This document shows, piece by piece, positions 50,031-59,722 of a DNA stretch of 64,000 nucleotides; position 1 is the stretch's first letter, and every line of letters starts with the position of its first letter. Below the pieces are notes generated by a model, which saw only the letters and a list, made by a program, of their open reading frames with translations, did not search any database and had not been told where the DNA came from. Position numbers and translations under genes: made by a program. The DNA comes from an uncultured Anaerolineae bacterium (GTDB lineage: Bacteria > Chloroflexota > Anaerolineae > CG2-30-64-16): NCBI GenBank assembly GCA_937124585.1, contig CAKZKT010000116.1:1-64000 (forward strand), read 5' to 3'.

Positions 50031-51305
50031 CTAGCCGCCCAACTCCACTGCCAGCACATCGTAATACGTTCCGGCGCCAAAACCGTCGAACAGCACATGA
50101 TCACCCGGCTTCAGGCCGGCAAGCTGGCGCAGAAACGCGATCATATTCGAGGCCGCGCTGACGTTGCCGAAGTCGCTGAGCAGCCAGGGCATCGGAATGC
50201 GTATCCCCTCTTTCCACAACTGCTTTTCTTTGAGCTGGTTGATCTTAAGATTCGCGTGATGCACGATCGCCACCGCGATGTCGCGGCCCGACATATTGCG
50301 CTGTGCCATCAGGTCGCGATAGGCCTGATACACCCCGCGCACCGCCTCGACGCCGTTGCGCACGAACAGCTTGACCATGCCCATCGGGCCGGCCATCAAC
50401 ACCGGCGCGGTGGGCTCCTCCGGTTCGTGCATCATCCCGGCCACGCGAATGCTCTGGTCGTCGGTCTCGATCACCTCGATCAGCGAATCATCGGCCCTGC
50501 GCTGGCGAGAGTGCGGATAGGTCATACGTACCTGCAGCACCCCTTCTTCGTCGTAGACCTCGCGCGTGTCGCCGACGAGAAATTTCATCGTACGGCCTGG
50601 GATCAGCCCCAACAGCCCTGCGCCGTTGCCGAAAAGTTGGATGGCCTGGCGGTCGCGCGCCAGGTGCAGGACACGGCTCAAACCCTCGATGCCGCCGACC
50701 AGCACCTTCTTGCCCACCAGGCGCTCGGCGATGTTTTGACGCAGGCTGCGATTGATGGGCAGGTTCGGATTGAGCGCCAGGTTCAGGGCCGCCACCGAGC
50801 CGTCGCATGCCTTGTGCACGCTCACCTTCAGCGCGCGGTCGGGCACGCCGGCCTCTGCCGCGATCCGCTCCACATAATCTGCGGCGGCCGGGATGCTGAT
50901 GCCGACCAGCACCGCCTCGATCTCGGAGATGGCCCACCCGCACGCTTGCGCAGCCGCTGCCAGCAGTCGCGCGCCGACGCTGACTTCGAGCCGGACATGC
51001 TCCTCTTCCGAGAGTTCCGGCACATGATGTCGGCTGATGAAACCCAGCTCCGCCAGGTTTAAGCGTTCTTCCGGCGTCAGCGGGTAACCCAGACGCTTTT
51101 CGATCAGCTCCGGCAGCGTCTGGTTATCATAGGCCACGCCCCACGTCCCATAGGCGCCGCCGATCCCCAGCGCCGGGTTCGTCACCTGTTCGATCCCCAG
51201 GGGGACACCTGGCCCGATTGGAATCTCTTCCACATGTACGTAGGGACGCTCAAAAAAGGAGGGAGCAGTTTTCAATTGAGCCTGCGAGGTAACGTTTTCG
51301 CCCAT
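50031..51305 (-). CDS. Beta-ketoacyl-ACP synthase III-like enzyme
   Basis: 424 residues, longer than typical FabH (about 320). Thiolase-fold triad: Cys in VHKACDGS, His in IVHHANLKIN, Asn in LSDFGNVSAAS. It condenses acyl-CoA with malonyl-ACP or acts on a specialised acyl chain. The N-terminal 60 residues extend beyond the core. No other fab genes adjoin. Confidence 0.82.
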   Translation of the reverse strand: MGENVTSQAQLKTAPSFFERPYVHVEEIPIGPGVPLGIEQVTNPALGIGGAYGTWGVAYDNQTLPELIEKRLGYPLTPEERLNLAELGFISRHHVPELSEEEHVRLEVSVGARLLAAAAQACGWAISEIEAVLVGISIPAAADYVERIAAEAGVPDRALKVSVHKACDGSVAALNLALNPNLPINRSLRQNIAERLVGKKVLVGGIEGLSRVLHLARDRQAIQLFGNGAGLLGLIPGRTMKFLVGDTREVYDEEGVLQVRMTYPHSRQRRADDSLIEVIETDDQSIRVAGMMHEPEEPTAPVLMAGPMGMVKLFVRNGVEAVRGVYQAYRDLMAQRNMSGRDIAVAIVHHANLKINQLKEKQLWKEGIRIPMPWLLSDFGNVSAASNMIAFLRQLAGLKPGDHVLFDGFGAGTYYDVLAVELGG

Positions 51306-51367
51306 CAGACGCCCTCTTCATAACTAACGATAAGCCGTCGGCCTGTGTGCACCGGATACATTCCCAG

Positions 51368-51441
51368 TACCCCCGGCAGGATTCGAACCTGCGGCCAAGG
51401 CGTTAGGAGTGCCTTGCTCTGTCCAACTGAGCTACGGGGGC
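51368..51441 (-). tRNA. tRNA-Arg (anticodon CCT)
   Basis: 74 bases. Acceptor GCCCCCG/CGGGGGT (first pair G-U), D stem GCTC, T arm GCAGG-TTCGAAT-CCTGC. Anticodon loop CTCCTAA, anticodon at 51405-51407 on the complementary strand. CCA is not encoded. Lower anticodon-stem pair A-C is mismatched. Confidence 0.95.
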
Positions 51442-51488
51442 GCGCAAATCGCCTTCAGAGACCCGAAGGATCGCCGTAATTATTGCTC

Positions 51489-51517
51489 ATTTTAGCATAA
51501 TTCGGGCTGCAGGCCAA
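51489..51517 (-). promoter_or_regulatory. Promoter of the tRNA-Arg gene
   Basis: Reading minus: -35 TTGGCC (51517-51512), 17-base spacer, -10 TAAAAT (51494-51489), about 40 bases before the tRNA. Confidence 0.55.
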
Positions 51518-51542
51518 AACGACCACACGTTCACGTGCGAGA

Positions 51543-51572
51543 TTGGCTTCTTCTGCCGCCGCGCGGTATAAT
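51543..51572 (+). promoter_or_regulatory. Promoter of the glycosyltransferase gene
   Basis: -35 TTGGCT (51543-51548), 18-base spacer, -10 TATAAT (51567-51572). GGAGG ribosome site follows just before ATG 51597, giving a short leader. Confidence 0.65.
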
Positions 51573-51596
51573 CCGGCCAGCACCGGAGGTGAACTT

Positions 51597-52430
51597 ATGT
51601 CTCAACCCGCCAAAGTTATCGTCGTGATGCCGGCCTACAACGCGGCGCGCACTTTGGAACGCACCTACAACGACATCCCACGCGAGATCGTGGATCGCAT
51701 CATCCTGGTGGACGATGTGAGCCGCGACGAGACCGTCGAGATCGCGCAGCGGCTTGGCCTGAAAGTTATCGTCCATATCCAGAACAAAGGCTACGGCGGC
51801 AATCAGAAGACCTGCTACCTGGAGGCGCTGCGCGACGGTGCCGATGTGGTCGTCATGCTCCATCCCGATTATCAGTACGACTCCCGACTCATTCCCGAAC
51901 TCATCGCACCCATCCTGGAGGGCCGGGCCGACCTGATGCTCGGCTCGCGCTTTTTGGGCAGCGGCGCGCTGGCGGGCGGCATGCCGCTGTGGAAATATGT
52001 GGCCAATCGCTTTCTCACCATCATCGAGAATCTGGTGCTGGGCCAGCAGCTCTCGGAGTGTCATACCGGCTTTCGAGCCTACAGCCGTCGCTTGCTGGAG
52101 ACCATCCCGTTTCTGCTGAACTCGGATAAGTTCGTCTTCGATACCGAGGTCATCGCCCAGACCGTGGCCTTCGGCTTCAAGATCGGCGAGATCGCGGTCC
52201 CCACGCGTTATTTCGCCGAAGCCTCGTCGGTGAATTTTCGCAACAGTGTCATCTACGGCCTGGCTACGCTGGCCACTATGGCGCGCTATCTGCTCGACCG
52301 CTGGGGCCTGCGCCGTTCCCCGCAGTTTCGTCAGACCCTCAGCGAGGTGATCAGCCGCTATCACGCGAATGAGATCTTCCGGCCGGCCGGCGCGGGCATT
52401 AGCCCGGCCCAGCCGCCGCCCGAGATGTGA
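51597..52430 (+). CDS. Family 2 glycosyltransferase (dolichol-phosphate mannose synthase-like)
   Basis: 277 residues. Starts [36 protein letters not shown] (DxD-like) and [16 protein letters not shown], as in polyprenyl-phosphate sugar transferases. No C-terminal membrane domain. ATG 51597 has GGAGGTG upstream. Overlaps or abuts the following large membrane protein, likely a cell-surface glycan or lipid pathway. Confidence 0.9.
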   Translation: MSQPAKVIVVMPAYNAARTLERTYNDIPREIVDRIILVDDVSRDETVEIAQRLGLKVIVHIQNKGYGGNQKTCYLEALRDGADVVVMLHPDYQYDSRLIPELIAPILEGRADLMLGSRFLGSGALAGGMPLWKYVANRFLTIIENLVLGQQLSECHTGFRAYSRRLLETIPFLLNSDKFVFDTEVIAQTVAFGFKIGEIAVPTRYFAEASSVNFRNSVIYGLATLATMARYLLDRWGLRRSPQFRQTLSEVISRYHANEIFRPAGAGISPAQPPPEM

Positions 52431-55273
52431 GGCGCCCGGCGCAGGCTGTGGACAGAGCAATGGACAATCTGACATCTGGTGCCGGTTCTGTGAAGCGGCC
52501 GCGGCGCGGCACACGATGGCCCCGTTTTGACCCGTGGCTGATCCCGGCGGCCGCGCTGGCTCTCATCCCGATCATCGCGATCACTGGCCCCGGCCTGCCG
52601 CGCACGGCTGACGGCTACGTGCACCTCCTGCGCGCCCTGGAGGTCAGCGAGCTGTTGGCCGCAGGCGTGTTTTATCCGAGCTGGGCCCCCCATTTTTATT
52701 TCGGCTACGGTTACCCTTTTTTTAATTTCTACGCGCCGGGCGCACACCTGGCAGCCGGCCTGTTGGCGCTGGCCGGGCTGGGCGTGCTGCGCGGGGTCGT
52801 CGCCCTGCAGATCGTCGCCCTGCTGCTCTACCCGACCGGCGCCTATCTCGCCGGTCGCAGCCTTTTCGCCGCGGTCTGGGACATCGCCGCGGCCCGGCCC
52901 GCCGCGCTGCTGAGCGCCGCCCTCTACCTGTACGCGCCGCTGCGCTTCCGCGAGCTGTTCACCCAGGGCAATCTGTCGCAACTGCTGGCGTTGGGGCTCT
53001 TGCCCTGGTGTGCCTGGCTGCTGGCCGAGGCCATCGTGCGCCGTGACCTGCGGTGGAGCGCCCCCGCAGGTGTCGCGCTGGCCGCACTGGTCTATGCCCA
53101 TCATCCGAGCGCGTTCTTGGGCTTTCCGTTCCTGGCGGTCTACGCCGTGGCTCTGGCGTTGACCGTCGGCCGCGCTGCAATGGAGCCGGGAAATGGACCG
53201 CGTGGCTGGTGGGCTGCGCTGGCCGCGTTCCCGATCGGCGTGCTGTTGAGCGCCGCGTTCTGGCTGCCCGCAGTGCTCGAGCTGCGCGAGGTGAACATCG
53301 CCGCGATCGAGACGGGCATGTTTAACGCGCGGCTGAATCTGTTGCTGCTGTCCGAGCTGCTGGCGCCTCCGGCCATCCTGGACGATGCGGCGCTCAATCC
53401 GCCGCAGCCCAACAGCCTGGGTCTGCTCCAGGCGGCTCTTGCGCTGGCAGGCATGGCTGTGACGGCCACCTGGATCGTGCGGTCGGCCGTTCACGCGGGC
53501 CGCGTGACGACCGCCTGGCGCCGCGGTGGGCTGCTGCTGAGCGCTGTGGCCGGTCTGCTCGTCCTCAGCCTGGCGCTGATGACGCCGGCCGCGGCGCCGG
53601 TCTGGGAGCACCTGCCGCTGGCGCGCTTCATCGCTTTCCCGTGGCGTTTGCTCGGCCCGGCATTGCTCTGGGCCGCGCTGTTGGGCGCGGCGGGGCTGGC
53701 CCTCCTGCCGGCCGGGGTGCGGTTGCCGGCTCTGCTGTGCTTCCTGCTTCTGGCACCGTTGAGCGTGGCGCCCTATCTGTTCCCGCGGCCATTTGTGCCG
53801 ACGGCCGAGCCGACCCTCGCCGATCTGGCGCGCTACGAGCTCGAGGGCGGCGCGCGCGCCACGGCCAGCGCCAACGAATATCTGCCGCGTTGGGTGCAAG
53901 ACCCCGATCCGCCGGCCGACCTGGCCGAAGCCCTGATCGCCGGGCAGCCGCTCGACCGGCTGGATCGGGCGACGTTGCCCGTCGGCGGTCAGGCGACGCG
54001 CTTGATAGCCGGGCCTTTGGAGGATCTGTATCGCCTGAGCCTGCCGCAGGCGGCCACATTGCGGCTGCGCCGCTTCTATTTCCCCGGCTGGCGCGCCTGG
54101 CTGGACGGCCAGCCCGTAGCGTTGGCCGCGAGCGCGCCGTTTGGTCTGATCGAGGTGGCCGCGCCGGCCGGCGAGCATGAGCTGCATGTACGCTATGACC
54201 TGAGCCCGGCGCGGCAGGCCGGTGTGTGGCTGACGCTGGTCGGGTGCGCGGCGGCGGCTGGCCTGTGGCAGGCAGGCCGTCGCGTGCCCAGGCCGCGCGT
54301 ATTCGCCCCGGCCGGCGCTGGCTGGCTGGTGACCACGGCCTTCATCTTGGCCCTCACCGCGCTCACGACCCTGTGGATCGGCCCGCGGACACGTTGGTTC
54401 CGGATGCGTTCACCGGCCGACGCACCGGCTGCTATGCAACATGCCGTCCACGCCCGTTTCAGCGGGGGTGTGGAGCTGCTCGGCTACGATTTGAACAGAC
54501 AGATGGTTCGCCAGGGCGATGTGCTGGCGGTGAGGCTGTACTGGCGCGCGTTGACACCGCAGCGCGAGAACCTGCGGCCTTTCCTGCACCTCGATGCCAT
54601 CACCGGCGCGCCGACCTGGGCGAATCAGACCAAGACGCATCCCGGCGACAAGCCCACTACGACCTGGGTGATGGGCTTCTATGTAGTGGACGACTACCAA
54701 CTGGCGGTGCCGGCCGACACGCCGGCCGTGGTCGCCGATTTGCGCGTCGGGCTGCTGGATGGCTGCGGCGAGCGGGTGTCATTGGAGGGCGGCGGCGACC
54801 AGGTCACTCTGGCCCGCCTGCATGTGCAGGAGCGGCGGCCGCTCTCGATGCAGAGCCGGCAAGGCACTGAGATCTACCGTCTCGGCGATGCGGTGCAGCT
54901 GGTCGGCCATGCCGTGGTCATCGGCGAGGCAACTGGCCAGCAGGTGCTGGATGTGATGCTCTACTGGCAAGCGCGTGCGGCTGTGGGGGCAGATTATACT
55001 GTGTTCGTGCACGTGCTGGACGGCAACGGTGAGCGCATCGCGCAGGGGGATGGACCGCCGGTCGGCGGCCTCTATCCGACCAGTGCCTGGCGGCCGGGTC
55101 AGCTGATCGCCGATCAGCGCCGTGTGCCGTTGCCGGCGGGCATCTCATCCGCCGGGCTGCGGGTGGCAGTGGGGCTGTACCGGCTGGAAGATGGCGTGCG
55201 GCTGCCTGTGGTGGGCCGCGATGGGACGCGGCTGGCGAATGATCAGATCATGCTGGCCGTGGCCGATCGTTGA
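52427..55273 (+). CDS. Large multi-pass membrane protein (GT-C / 6-pyruvoyl-tetrahydropterin synthase-related type)
   Basis: About 948 residues. Some ten N-terminal helices with the first outer loop containing [34 protein letters not shown], a Chloroflexota-typical pattern, and AYHHPSAF-like [13 protein letters not shown]. The C-terminal 400 residues form exported beta domains (two repeats, [13 protein letters not shown] and [13 protein letters not shown]). GTG 52427 overlaps the upstream stop (ATGTGA); ATG 52460 is the alternative. Resembles lipid-linked sugar transferases of the GT-C fold. The donor is probably made by the preceding glycosyltransferase (inference). Confidence 0.75.
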   Translation: MRRPAQAVDRAMDNLTSGAGSVKRPRRGTRWPRFDPWLIPAAALALIPIIAITGPGLPRTADGYVHLLRALEVSELLAAGVFYPSWAPHFYFGYGYPFFNFYAPGAHLAAGLLALAGLGVLRGVVALQIVALLLYPTGAYLAGRSLFAAVWDIAAARPAALLSAALYLYAPLRFRELFTQGNLSQLLALGLLPWCAWLLAEAIVRRDLRWSAPAGVALAALVYAHHPSAFLGFPFLAVYAVALALTVGRAAMEPGNGPRGWWAALAAFPIGVLLSAAFWLPAVLELREVNIAAIETGMFNARLNLLLLSELLAPPAILDDAALNPPQPNSLGLLQAALALAGMAVTATWIVRSAVHAGRVTTAWRRGGLLLSAVAGLLVLSLALMTPAAAPVWEHLPLARFIAFPWRLLGPALLWAALLGAAGLALLPAGVRLPALLCFLLLAPLSVAPYLFPRPFVPTAEPTLADLARYELEGGARATASANEYLPRWVQDPDPPADLAEALIAGQPLDRLDRATLPVGGQATRLIAGPLEDLYRLSLPQAATLRLRRFYFPGWRAWLDGQPVALAASAPFGLIEVAAPAGEHELHVRYDLSPARQAGVWLTLVGCAAAAGLWQAGRRVPRPRVFAPAGAGWLVTTAFILALTALTTLWIGPRTRWFRMRSPADAPAAMQHAVHARFSGGVELLGYDLNRQMVRQGDVLAVRLYWRALTPQRENLRPFLHLDAITGAPTWANQTKTHPGDKPTTTWVMGFYVVDDYQLAVPADTPAVVADLRVGLLDGCGERVSLEGGGDQVTLARLHVQERRPLSMQSRQGTEIYRLGDAVQLVGHAVVIGEATGQQVLDVMLYWQARAAVGADYTVFVHVLDGNGERIAQGDGPPVGGLYPTSAWRPGQLIADQRRVPLPAGISSAGLRVAVGLYRLEDGVRLPVVGRDGTRLANDQIMLAVADR

Positions 55274-55276
55274 GTC

Positions 55277-55361
55277 GCGCGGTCGAAGACCGGTCACTGC
55301 GGTGGGGTCGGAGACCGGCGACAGCGACGGTTCGACGCTTGACGCTTCACGCTTCGCGTCA
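55277..55361. repeat. CCGGTC palindromes plus heptamer array
   Basis: Two GGTCGRAGACCGG palindromes (55281-55319), of the same family as the array at 27.9-28.2 kb. Heptamers follow: GACGCTT GACGCTT CACGCTT (55334-55354). Confidence 0.75.
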
Positions 55362-55688
55362 GGCCTTCAAGAATCCATGCTTTACCAGCCAGGCGCGCAA
55401 CTGGGCTTGGGTCGGCTCTGTGAGCACCGGGCCACGATCCACTCCGCGCGGCCCGCTGCCGGCCGGCAGCGCTGCGGGCGGTTCGATCGGGTCGAAGCCG
55501 GCATCGGCGGTCACCACGAAGGTCGGCACGCTTTCGAAGCCGGTCAACGCCCGCACGCGTGCCGCCGCGTCCGGGTTACGCGTGATATTGACATAACGAG
55601 CAGAGATGCCCCATTCGGCCAGCGCCTCTTGGGCATAACGGCAATCGGGACACCAGGTCGCGATGTAGACCACCAGTTGTTTGCTCAC
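55359..55688 (-). CDS. Glutaredoxin/thioredoxin-like protein with CPDC motif
   Basis: 109 residues. VVYIATWCPDCRYAQEAL is the redox motif; GFESVPTFVVT has the cis-Pro. GTG 55688 has AGGAG upstream and overlaps the preceding stop (GTGA). Has an extended C-terminal part (PRGVDRGPVLTEPTQAQL). Probable thiol reductase or redox sensor. Confidence 0.85.
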   Translation of the reverse strand: MSKQLVVYIATWCPDCRYAQEALAEWGISARYVNITRNPDAAARVRALTGFESVPTFVVTADAGFDPIEPPAALPAGSGPRGVDRGPVLTEPTQAQLRAWLVKHGFLKA

Positions 55689-56551
55689 GGCGTATCTCCT
55701 GATGAAGGCGGCAGGTCTTGATCGGGCGCTGCCGGAGCGATTTGGGCGTTCGGGGTTTCCTTCGGCTGCTGCGAGAGGAGGTCGTAGATATCTACCGGCT
55801 GTTCCTGGGCCGGCGCAGGCAAAGCGCCGAGCGCCGCAGGTTCCGTTATCGGCGGCGTGATGGAGGGCTCTGTCGGGCCGGTCGGCGTGGTCTCGGGCGC
55901 GGCCGGCGTGGGCTGGCTCACGGCCAGGAAAAGGAGCGCGGCGCCGCCAACTGCCAGCAATGCCGGCCACCATTGGGCTGCCAGTCCGGTCAGTTTCAGC
56001 GCGCTCGCCAGCGTCACGAGGCCGATCAGGAGAAAGGCGGCAGCCGGCAGGCCGGCCCAGCCGGTGTCTTGCTGGCCCAGGCGCAGCACGTAGAGCAGGC
56101 CGAAGATCAGGCCCAGGCCGAGGAGGAAGAGCGCCAGCCAGGTAGCATCATCGAGCCGGGCCTGAAAGCCGTTCAGGCCGGCCAACAGCGTGAGCACCCC
56201 GGCCGGCACCAGGGCCCACCAGTTGTCGTCATGTGTCAGCAGCACGGCCCAGAAGCCGAGCGCCACACCGAACAGCAGGGCGGCCGCCTGCCATTCTCCC
56301 AGGCTGATGCCGCGTCCGGCCAGCAGGATCAGGGCGCCTGCAGCGAGCAGCGGAAAGCCGGCGATAGCGCGCCAGTGGCGCTGGCGGTCCATCAGGAACC
56401 ACGCCAGGAATCCCAGGCCGATCAGAACGAAGATGCCGCCCCAGAGCATATCACCGAAGTCGCGGAAGACGCCGTTGTTTTTGAGCAGCAGGAAGGCGCC
56501 GGCGCAGAGCAGGAAGATTGCCCAGAAGAAAGGATGGCGGCGGATTTTCAT
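55685..56551 (-). CDS. Hypothetical multi-pass membrane protein with Pro-rich tail
   Basis: 288 residues. About nine helices (MKIRRHPFFWAIFLLCAGAF start) then a Pro/Thr/Glu-rich cytoplasmic tail (TPAAPETTPTGPTEPS). Similar to membrane proteins with LiaF-like or DUF5668-like first domain. ATG 56551 is taken as start. No function assigned. It is coupled to the glutaredoxin gene. Confidence 0.7.
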   Translation of the reverse strand: MKIRRHPFFWAIFLLCAGAFLLLKNNGVFRDFGDMLWGGIFVLIGLGFLAWFLMDRQRHWRAIAGFPLLAAGALILLAGRGISLGEWQAAALLFGVALGFWAVLLTHDDNWWALVPAGVLTLLAGLNGFQARLDDATWLALFLLGLGLIFGLLYVLRLGQQDTGWAGLPAAAFLLIGLVTLASALKLTGLAAQWWPALLAVGGAALLFLAVSQPTPAAPETTPTGPTEPSITPPITEPAALGALPAPAQEQPVDIYDLLSQQPKETPNAQIAPAAPDQDLPPSSGDTP

Positions 56552-56562
56552 GGGGGATATCC

Positions 56563-56928
56563 TCACGAAATGGAATCGGATGGATCGGTTGCGGCCGCAG
56601 CCGCTGATGGATGGGTCGGGGCCGCGTCCCAGCCATCGCGTCGGACCAGAAGCAGGCCCATGATTATCTGCCAGGTGAACGCCGCGCCGAGGAGAATCCA
56701 CAGGCCGCGTTCCCACCAGCGTGTTGCGCTCCAGGCCAGGCTGATGCAAAAGAGGATCAGGCCGATGTTGAAGGGGATCTGGAAGCGCGGCGATTCCAGG
56801 GCGTGGCGCACCTTGATCTGACGGCGATGGGCCCACCAGCGAAGGTGGCTCCACGCGGCCAGGGCGATGCTGAGGCCGATGATCCACAGCGTATTGCGGG
56901 CGACGCCCGGCCAGTCAATCAGCTCCAT
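56563..56928 (-). CDS. Hypothetical three-helix membrane protein
   Basis: 121 residues with three hydrophobic segments (NTLWIIGLSIALAAW, IPFNIGLILFCISLAW, LWILLGAAFTWQIIMGLLL). Family unknown. Sits between the HAD phosphatase (3 bases) and the preceding membrane protein gene. Confidence 0.7.
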   Translation of the reverse strand: MELIDWPGVARNTLWIIGLSIALAAWSHLRWWAHRRQIKVRHALESPRFQIPFNIGLILFCISLAWSATRWWERGLWILLGAAFTWQIIMGLLLVRRDGWDAAPTHPSAAAAATDPSDSIS

Positions 56929-56931
56929 GGA

Positions 56932-57594
56932 CTATCTCAGGTATCCTCGCGCGGTCAGCCAGGCGACGGCATCGCGCAGATCGGGCTCGAACACGACGTC
57001 GGCGCGCGCCCGCAGCAGCTCCGATTTCGGGTTGACGGCGATGCGTATCCCCGCGCATTCGAACAGTTCCAGATCGCCTTTGGTGTCGCCGGCCGCCAAC
57101 GTCTCTTCCGGCGGGATGCCCAACCGGGCCATCAGTTCGCGCGCGAATGCGGCTTTGCCCCCTTCGGGCACGTGATTGACCGATCCGCCGTCCAGGATGC
57201 CGTTTACTGCCGTCAGTTCGTTGGCAAGCGCCGCGTCGAGCCCGAATTCGGCCACGATCGGGTTGGTGTTGAGGGTGAAACCGGCGCTGACCAGGGCGAC
57301 GAAGACGCCATGCTGTTTCAGCGCGCGCAGCAACTCGGCCGCGCCCGGCAGGTAGGGATTCTCGGCCAATAGCTGTTGGATACGGGCAACCGGCTGGCCG
57401 GCCCACAGCGCAACGTCGCGGCGGAGCCATTCGCCGTAGCTGATGTGGCCGGCCAGGGCCAGCTCACGATGGGTTGCTGCCAGATGTTGCACGCCGAGCC
57501 GCTGGTGGATGTACTGGTAGGGCGACTCAGCGCGCTTCAGTGTACCGTCCACATCCAGGACGGCCAGACGGATGATCGGTGTACGGGCCTGCAC
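56932..57594 (-). CDS. HAD-superfamily phosphatase (HAD-IB, SerB-like)
   Basis: 220 residues. Nucleophile motif VLDVDGTLKR, motif II VALVSAGFT, and motif III/IV region AAGDTKGDLELFECAG. SerB-like phosphoserine or other phosphomonoester phosphatase. Followed closely by small membrane proteins, three bases after the acidic-protein gene. Confidence 0.88.
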   Translation of the reverse strand: MQARTPIIRLAVLDVDGTLKRAESPYQYIHQRLGVQHLAATHRELALAGHISYGEWLRRDVALWAGQPVARIQQLLAENPYLPGAAELLRALKQHGVFVALVSAGFTLNTNPIVAEFGLDAALANELTAVNGILDGGSVNHVPEGGKAAFARELMARLGIPPEETLAAGDTKGDLELFECAGIRIAVNPKSELLRARADVVFEPDLRDAVAWLTARGYLR

Positions 57595-57597
57595 CGG

Positions 57598-58089
57598 CTA
57601 TTCTTCTTCTATCTCGTCCTCGTTCGCTTCCCACTCGCTGATCATCCACGCGCTGGCGACGATCACCTGGCGCGTCTGGTCGCCTTTGCCGAAGGCCAGC
57701 GCCAGACCGCCTTTTTCGTCGGCCTGGGCGAAATCGAGCAGCTCGAGGTTGTCATCGGCCAGCTGGCCGATGGTGGTGTAGATCGCGTCCATGCCGGTAA
57801 TCGGATCGTCATCGGGATCAGGGTAGACCGACGCCACATACAGTTCGAGCGCCAACCCGCCCTCGAAGAGCAGATCTGCGTCGAAGAAGGTGCGGTTTTC
57901 CGGTGTCACTGGCTCCTCAGCCTCATCGTCGCCGAGGGAAGTATCCCACAGTTCGAGGCCGACGACGGGCAGGCCGACAAATTCATTGAGTTCGGCCTCG
58001 CGTTCGTCATCCAGTTCGGTGTAGAATTCATCTTCTTCGTTGCCCGGCTCGAAGATCTCGACGGGTTCATCTTTGTCGTTGTTCTTCAT
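57598..58089 (-). CDS. Acidic hypothetical protein
   Basis: 163 residues, very acidic (MKNNDKDEPVEIFEPG start, EDEIEEE end). CAGGAG before ATG. No motif recognised; may be a small cytoplasmic folding or regulatory protein. Confidence 0.7.
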   Translation of the reverse strand: MKNNDKDEPVEIFEPGNEEDEFYTELDDEREAELNEFVGLPVVGLELWDTSLGDDEAEEPVTPENRTFFDADLLFEGGLALELYVASVYPDPDDDPITGMDAIYTTIGQLADDNLELLDFAQADEKGGLALAFGKGDQTRQVIVASAWMISEWEANEDEIEEE

Positions 58090-58221
58090 GGTACACTCCT
58101 GGTGAAAATCAGCCGGACCCATCCGGCTGGCCGAAGCGCCGCGTCGCGTTGCGAGCATAGCACCAGGCACACCGCATCCTGGAGACGATCCACGCCATCG
58201 CCGCGGAACATTGATGCGTTC

Positions 58222-58250
58222 ATTATAGCACGGAACGGGCCAGGGGCGAA
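58222..58250 (-). promoter_or_regulatory. Putative promoter of the acidic protein/HAD operon
   Basis: Reading minus: -10 TATAAT (58227-58222), 17-base spacer, weak -35 TTCGCC. The rest of 58090-58423 has no gene; no plus-strand promoter for aroC was clear. Confidence 0.4.
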
Positions 58251-58423
58251 TTTAGGGGGCGCAGATGTGAGGCAAAATCAGGAGACCGCGCGCAAGCGCG
58301 GATGGGCGACTTTCATCAGCCGTGGCGACGCGGCCGGCATGAGCATCTGTTTGCCAGGTGTCTCCATTTCGTGCTACACTTTGCGGCGTCGCACAGAGAC
58401 ATCCTATCGCGCGAGCAGAGACC

Positions 58424-59647
58424 ATGAGCCCACTTCGCTTTCTCACCGCCGGCGAATCGCACGGCCCCAGGTTGACCGCTATCCTCGAAGGGATGGTCGC
58501 CGGGCTGCCCATCTCGGCCGGGGTCATTAACCGCGAGCTGACGCGACGCCAGCAAAGCTTCGGCGCCGGCGGCCGGATGAAGATCGAGCACGATACGGCC
58601 ATCATCACGGCCGGTGTCATGGCGGGCGTCACCACCGGCGGTCCGATCAGCCTGGAGGTTGCCAACTTGGACTACCGGTCGTGGGCCGATCGGGATATCC
58701 CGCCGATGACGATTCCGCGGCCCGGCCATGCCGATCTCACTGCCGCGATCAAATACGGCTATCGCGATCTGCGGCCGGGGCTGGAACGCGCCAGCGCGCG
58801 AGAGACGACCATGCGCGTGGCGGTTGGCGCCGTGTGCAAGGCTTATCTGGCCCAGTTCGGCATCACCGTGGCCGGCTACGTGACCGCGATCGGCGAGGTC
58901 GAGGCGACGCTGCCCGCCGATTTGCCCTATGCCGAGCGCTTCGCCCGCGCGGAGGCCAGCCCGGTGCGCTGTCCCGATCCGGCAGCCTCTGATACGATGG
59001 TCACACTGATCCGGGAGGTGATGCAGGCGCGCGACACGATCGGCGGCGTGTTCGAGGTCGTCGCGCTGGGCGTGCCGCCCGGTCTCGGCAGCCACGTCCA
59101 TTTCGACCGCAAGCTGGATGGCCAGCTGCTGGCCGCCCTCGGTTCGATCCAGGCGGTCAAAGGGGTCGAGATCGGCCCAGCCTTCGCCAATGCCCGGCTG
59201 CGCGGGACGCAGGTGCAGGATGAGATTGTGGTGACCTCATCTCCGGCCCCTCGCCTGGAGGGAGAGGAGGGTGAGGAGGTGAGGCAGCTGGGCCGCGCCA
59301 GCAATCGGGCGGGAGGCCTGGAGGGTGGCATCACTACGGGTGAGCCGATCGTGCTGCGCGCTGCCATGAAGCCGATTGCCACCACGCTGACGCCCCTGCG
59401 CTCAGTGGACCTGGCCACCGGCGAGCCGACCGCCACACGTTACGAGCGCTCCGATTTCTGTGCAGTGCCGCGCGCCGTGGTGATCGGCGAGGCGATGGTC
59501 GCCTGGGTGCTCGCCGACGCGCTGCTGGAGAAGCTCGGCGGCGACTCGCTGGCCGAACAGCTGCCGCGTTTTGCCGCACTGCGCCGCAGCCGGCTGGAAG
59601 ACCTACCGATGGACGGTGTGGCGTGGCGATTCGGGTATGAAACGTGA
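58424..59647 (+). CDS. aroC: Chorismate synthase
   Basis: 407 residues. FLTAGESHGPRLTAILEGM, RTPG-like region as GRGGRMKIE.. AGVMAGVTTGGPI, and SNRAGGLEGGITTGEPI with the GEPT..RYERSDFCAVP close. Converts EPSP to chorismate with reduced FMN. ATG 58424 is the family start. A roughly 17-residue insert (SSPAPRLEGEEGEEVRQLG) before NRAGGLEGG is repeat-encoded. First of the aroC-aroKB-aroQ run. Confidence 0.96.
   Translation: MSPLRFLTAGESHGPRLTAILEGMVAGLPISAGVINRELTRRQQSFGAGGRMKIEHDTAIITAGVMAGVTTGGPISLEVANLDYRSWADRDIPPMTIPRPGHADLTAAIKYGYRDLRPGLERASARETTMRVAVGAVCKAYLAQFGITVAGYVTAIGEVEATLPADLPYAERFARAEASPVRCPDPAASDTMVTLIREVMQARDTIGGVFEVVALGVPPGLGSHVHFDRKLDGQLLAALGSIQAVKGVEIGPAFANARLRGTQVQDEIVVTSSPAPRLEGEEGEEVRQLGRASNRAGGLEGGITTGEPIVLRAAMKPIATTLTPLRSVDLATGEPTATRYERSDFCAVPRAVVIGEAMVAWVLADALLEKLGGDSLAEQLPRFAALRRSRLEDLPMDGVAWRFGYET
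59234..59284. repeat. Palindromic G/C-rich element inside aroC
   Basis: Begins ACCTCATCTCCGGCCCC and ends GGTGAGGAGGTGAGG, arms of the same style as the 96-bp element in dsrN (CTCACC../..GGTGAG, CCGGCCCC). It encodes an extra loop with no frame break. Confidence 0.65.
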
Positions 59648-59722
59648 GGCGTCCGCGGCGTCGGTGACACATCACGTTCGATGCCCGACGCCTGACCTTT
59701 TATCGTTGCGGAGGAACCATCT

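Noticed and set aside
52361-54187. Long minus-strand frame opposite the large membrane protein
   Set aside because: Arg/Gln-rich shadow of the real plus-strand gene. The same holds for 16360-18264 (+), 24852-26411 (+) and 59672-61234 (-).
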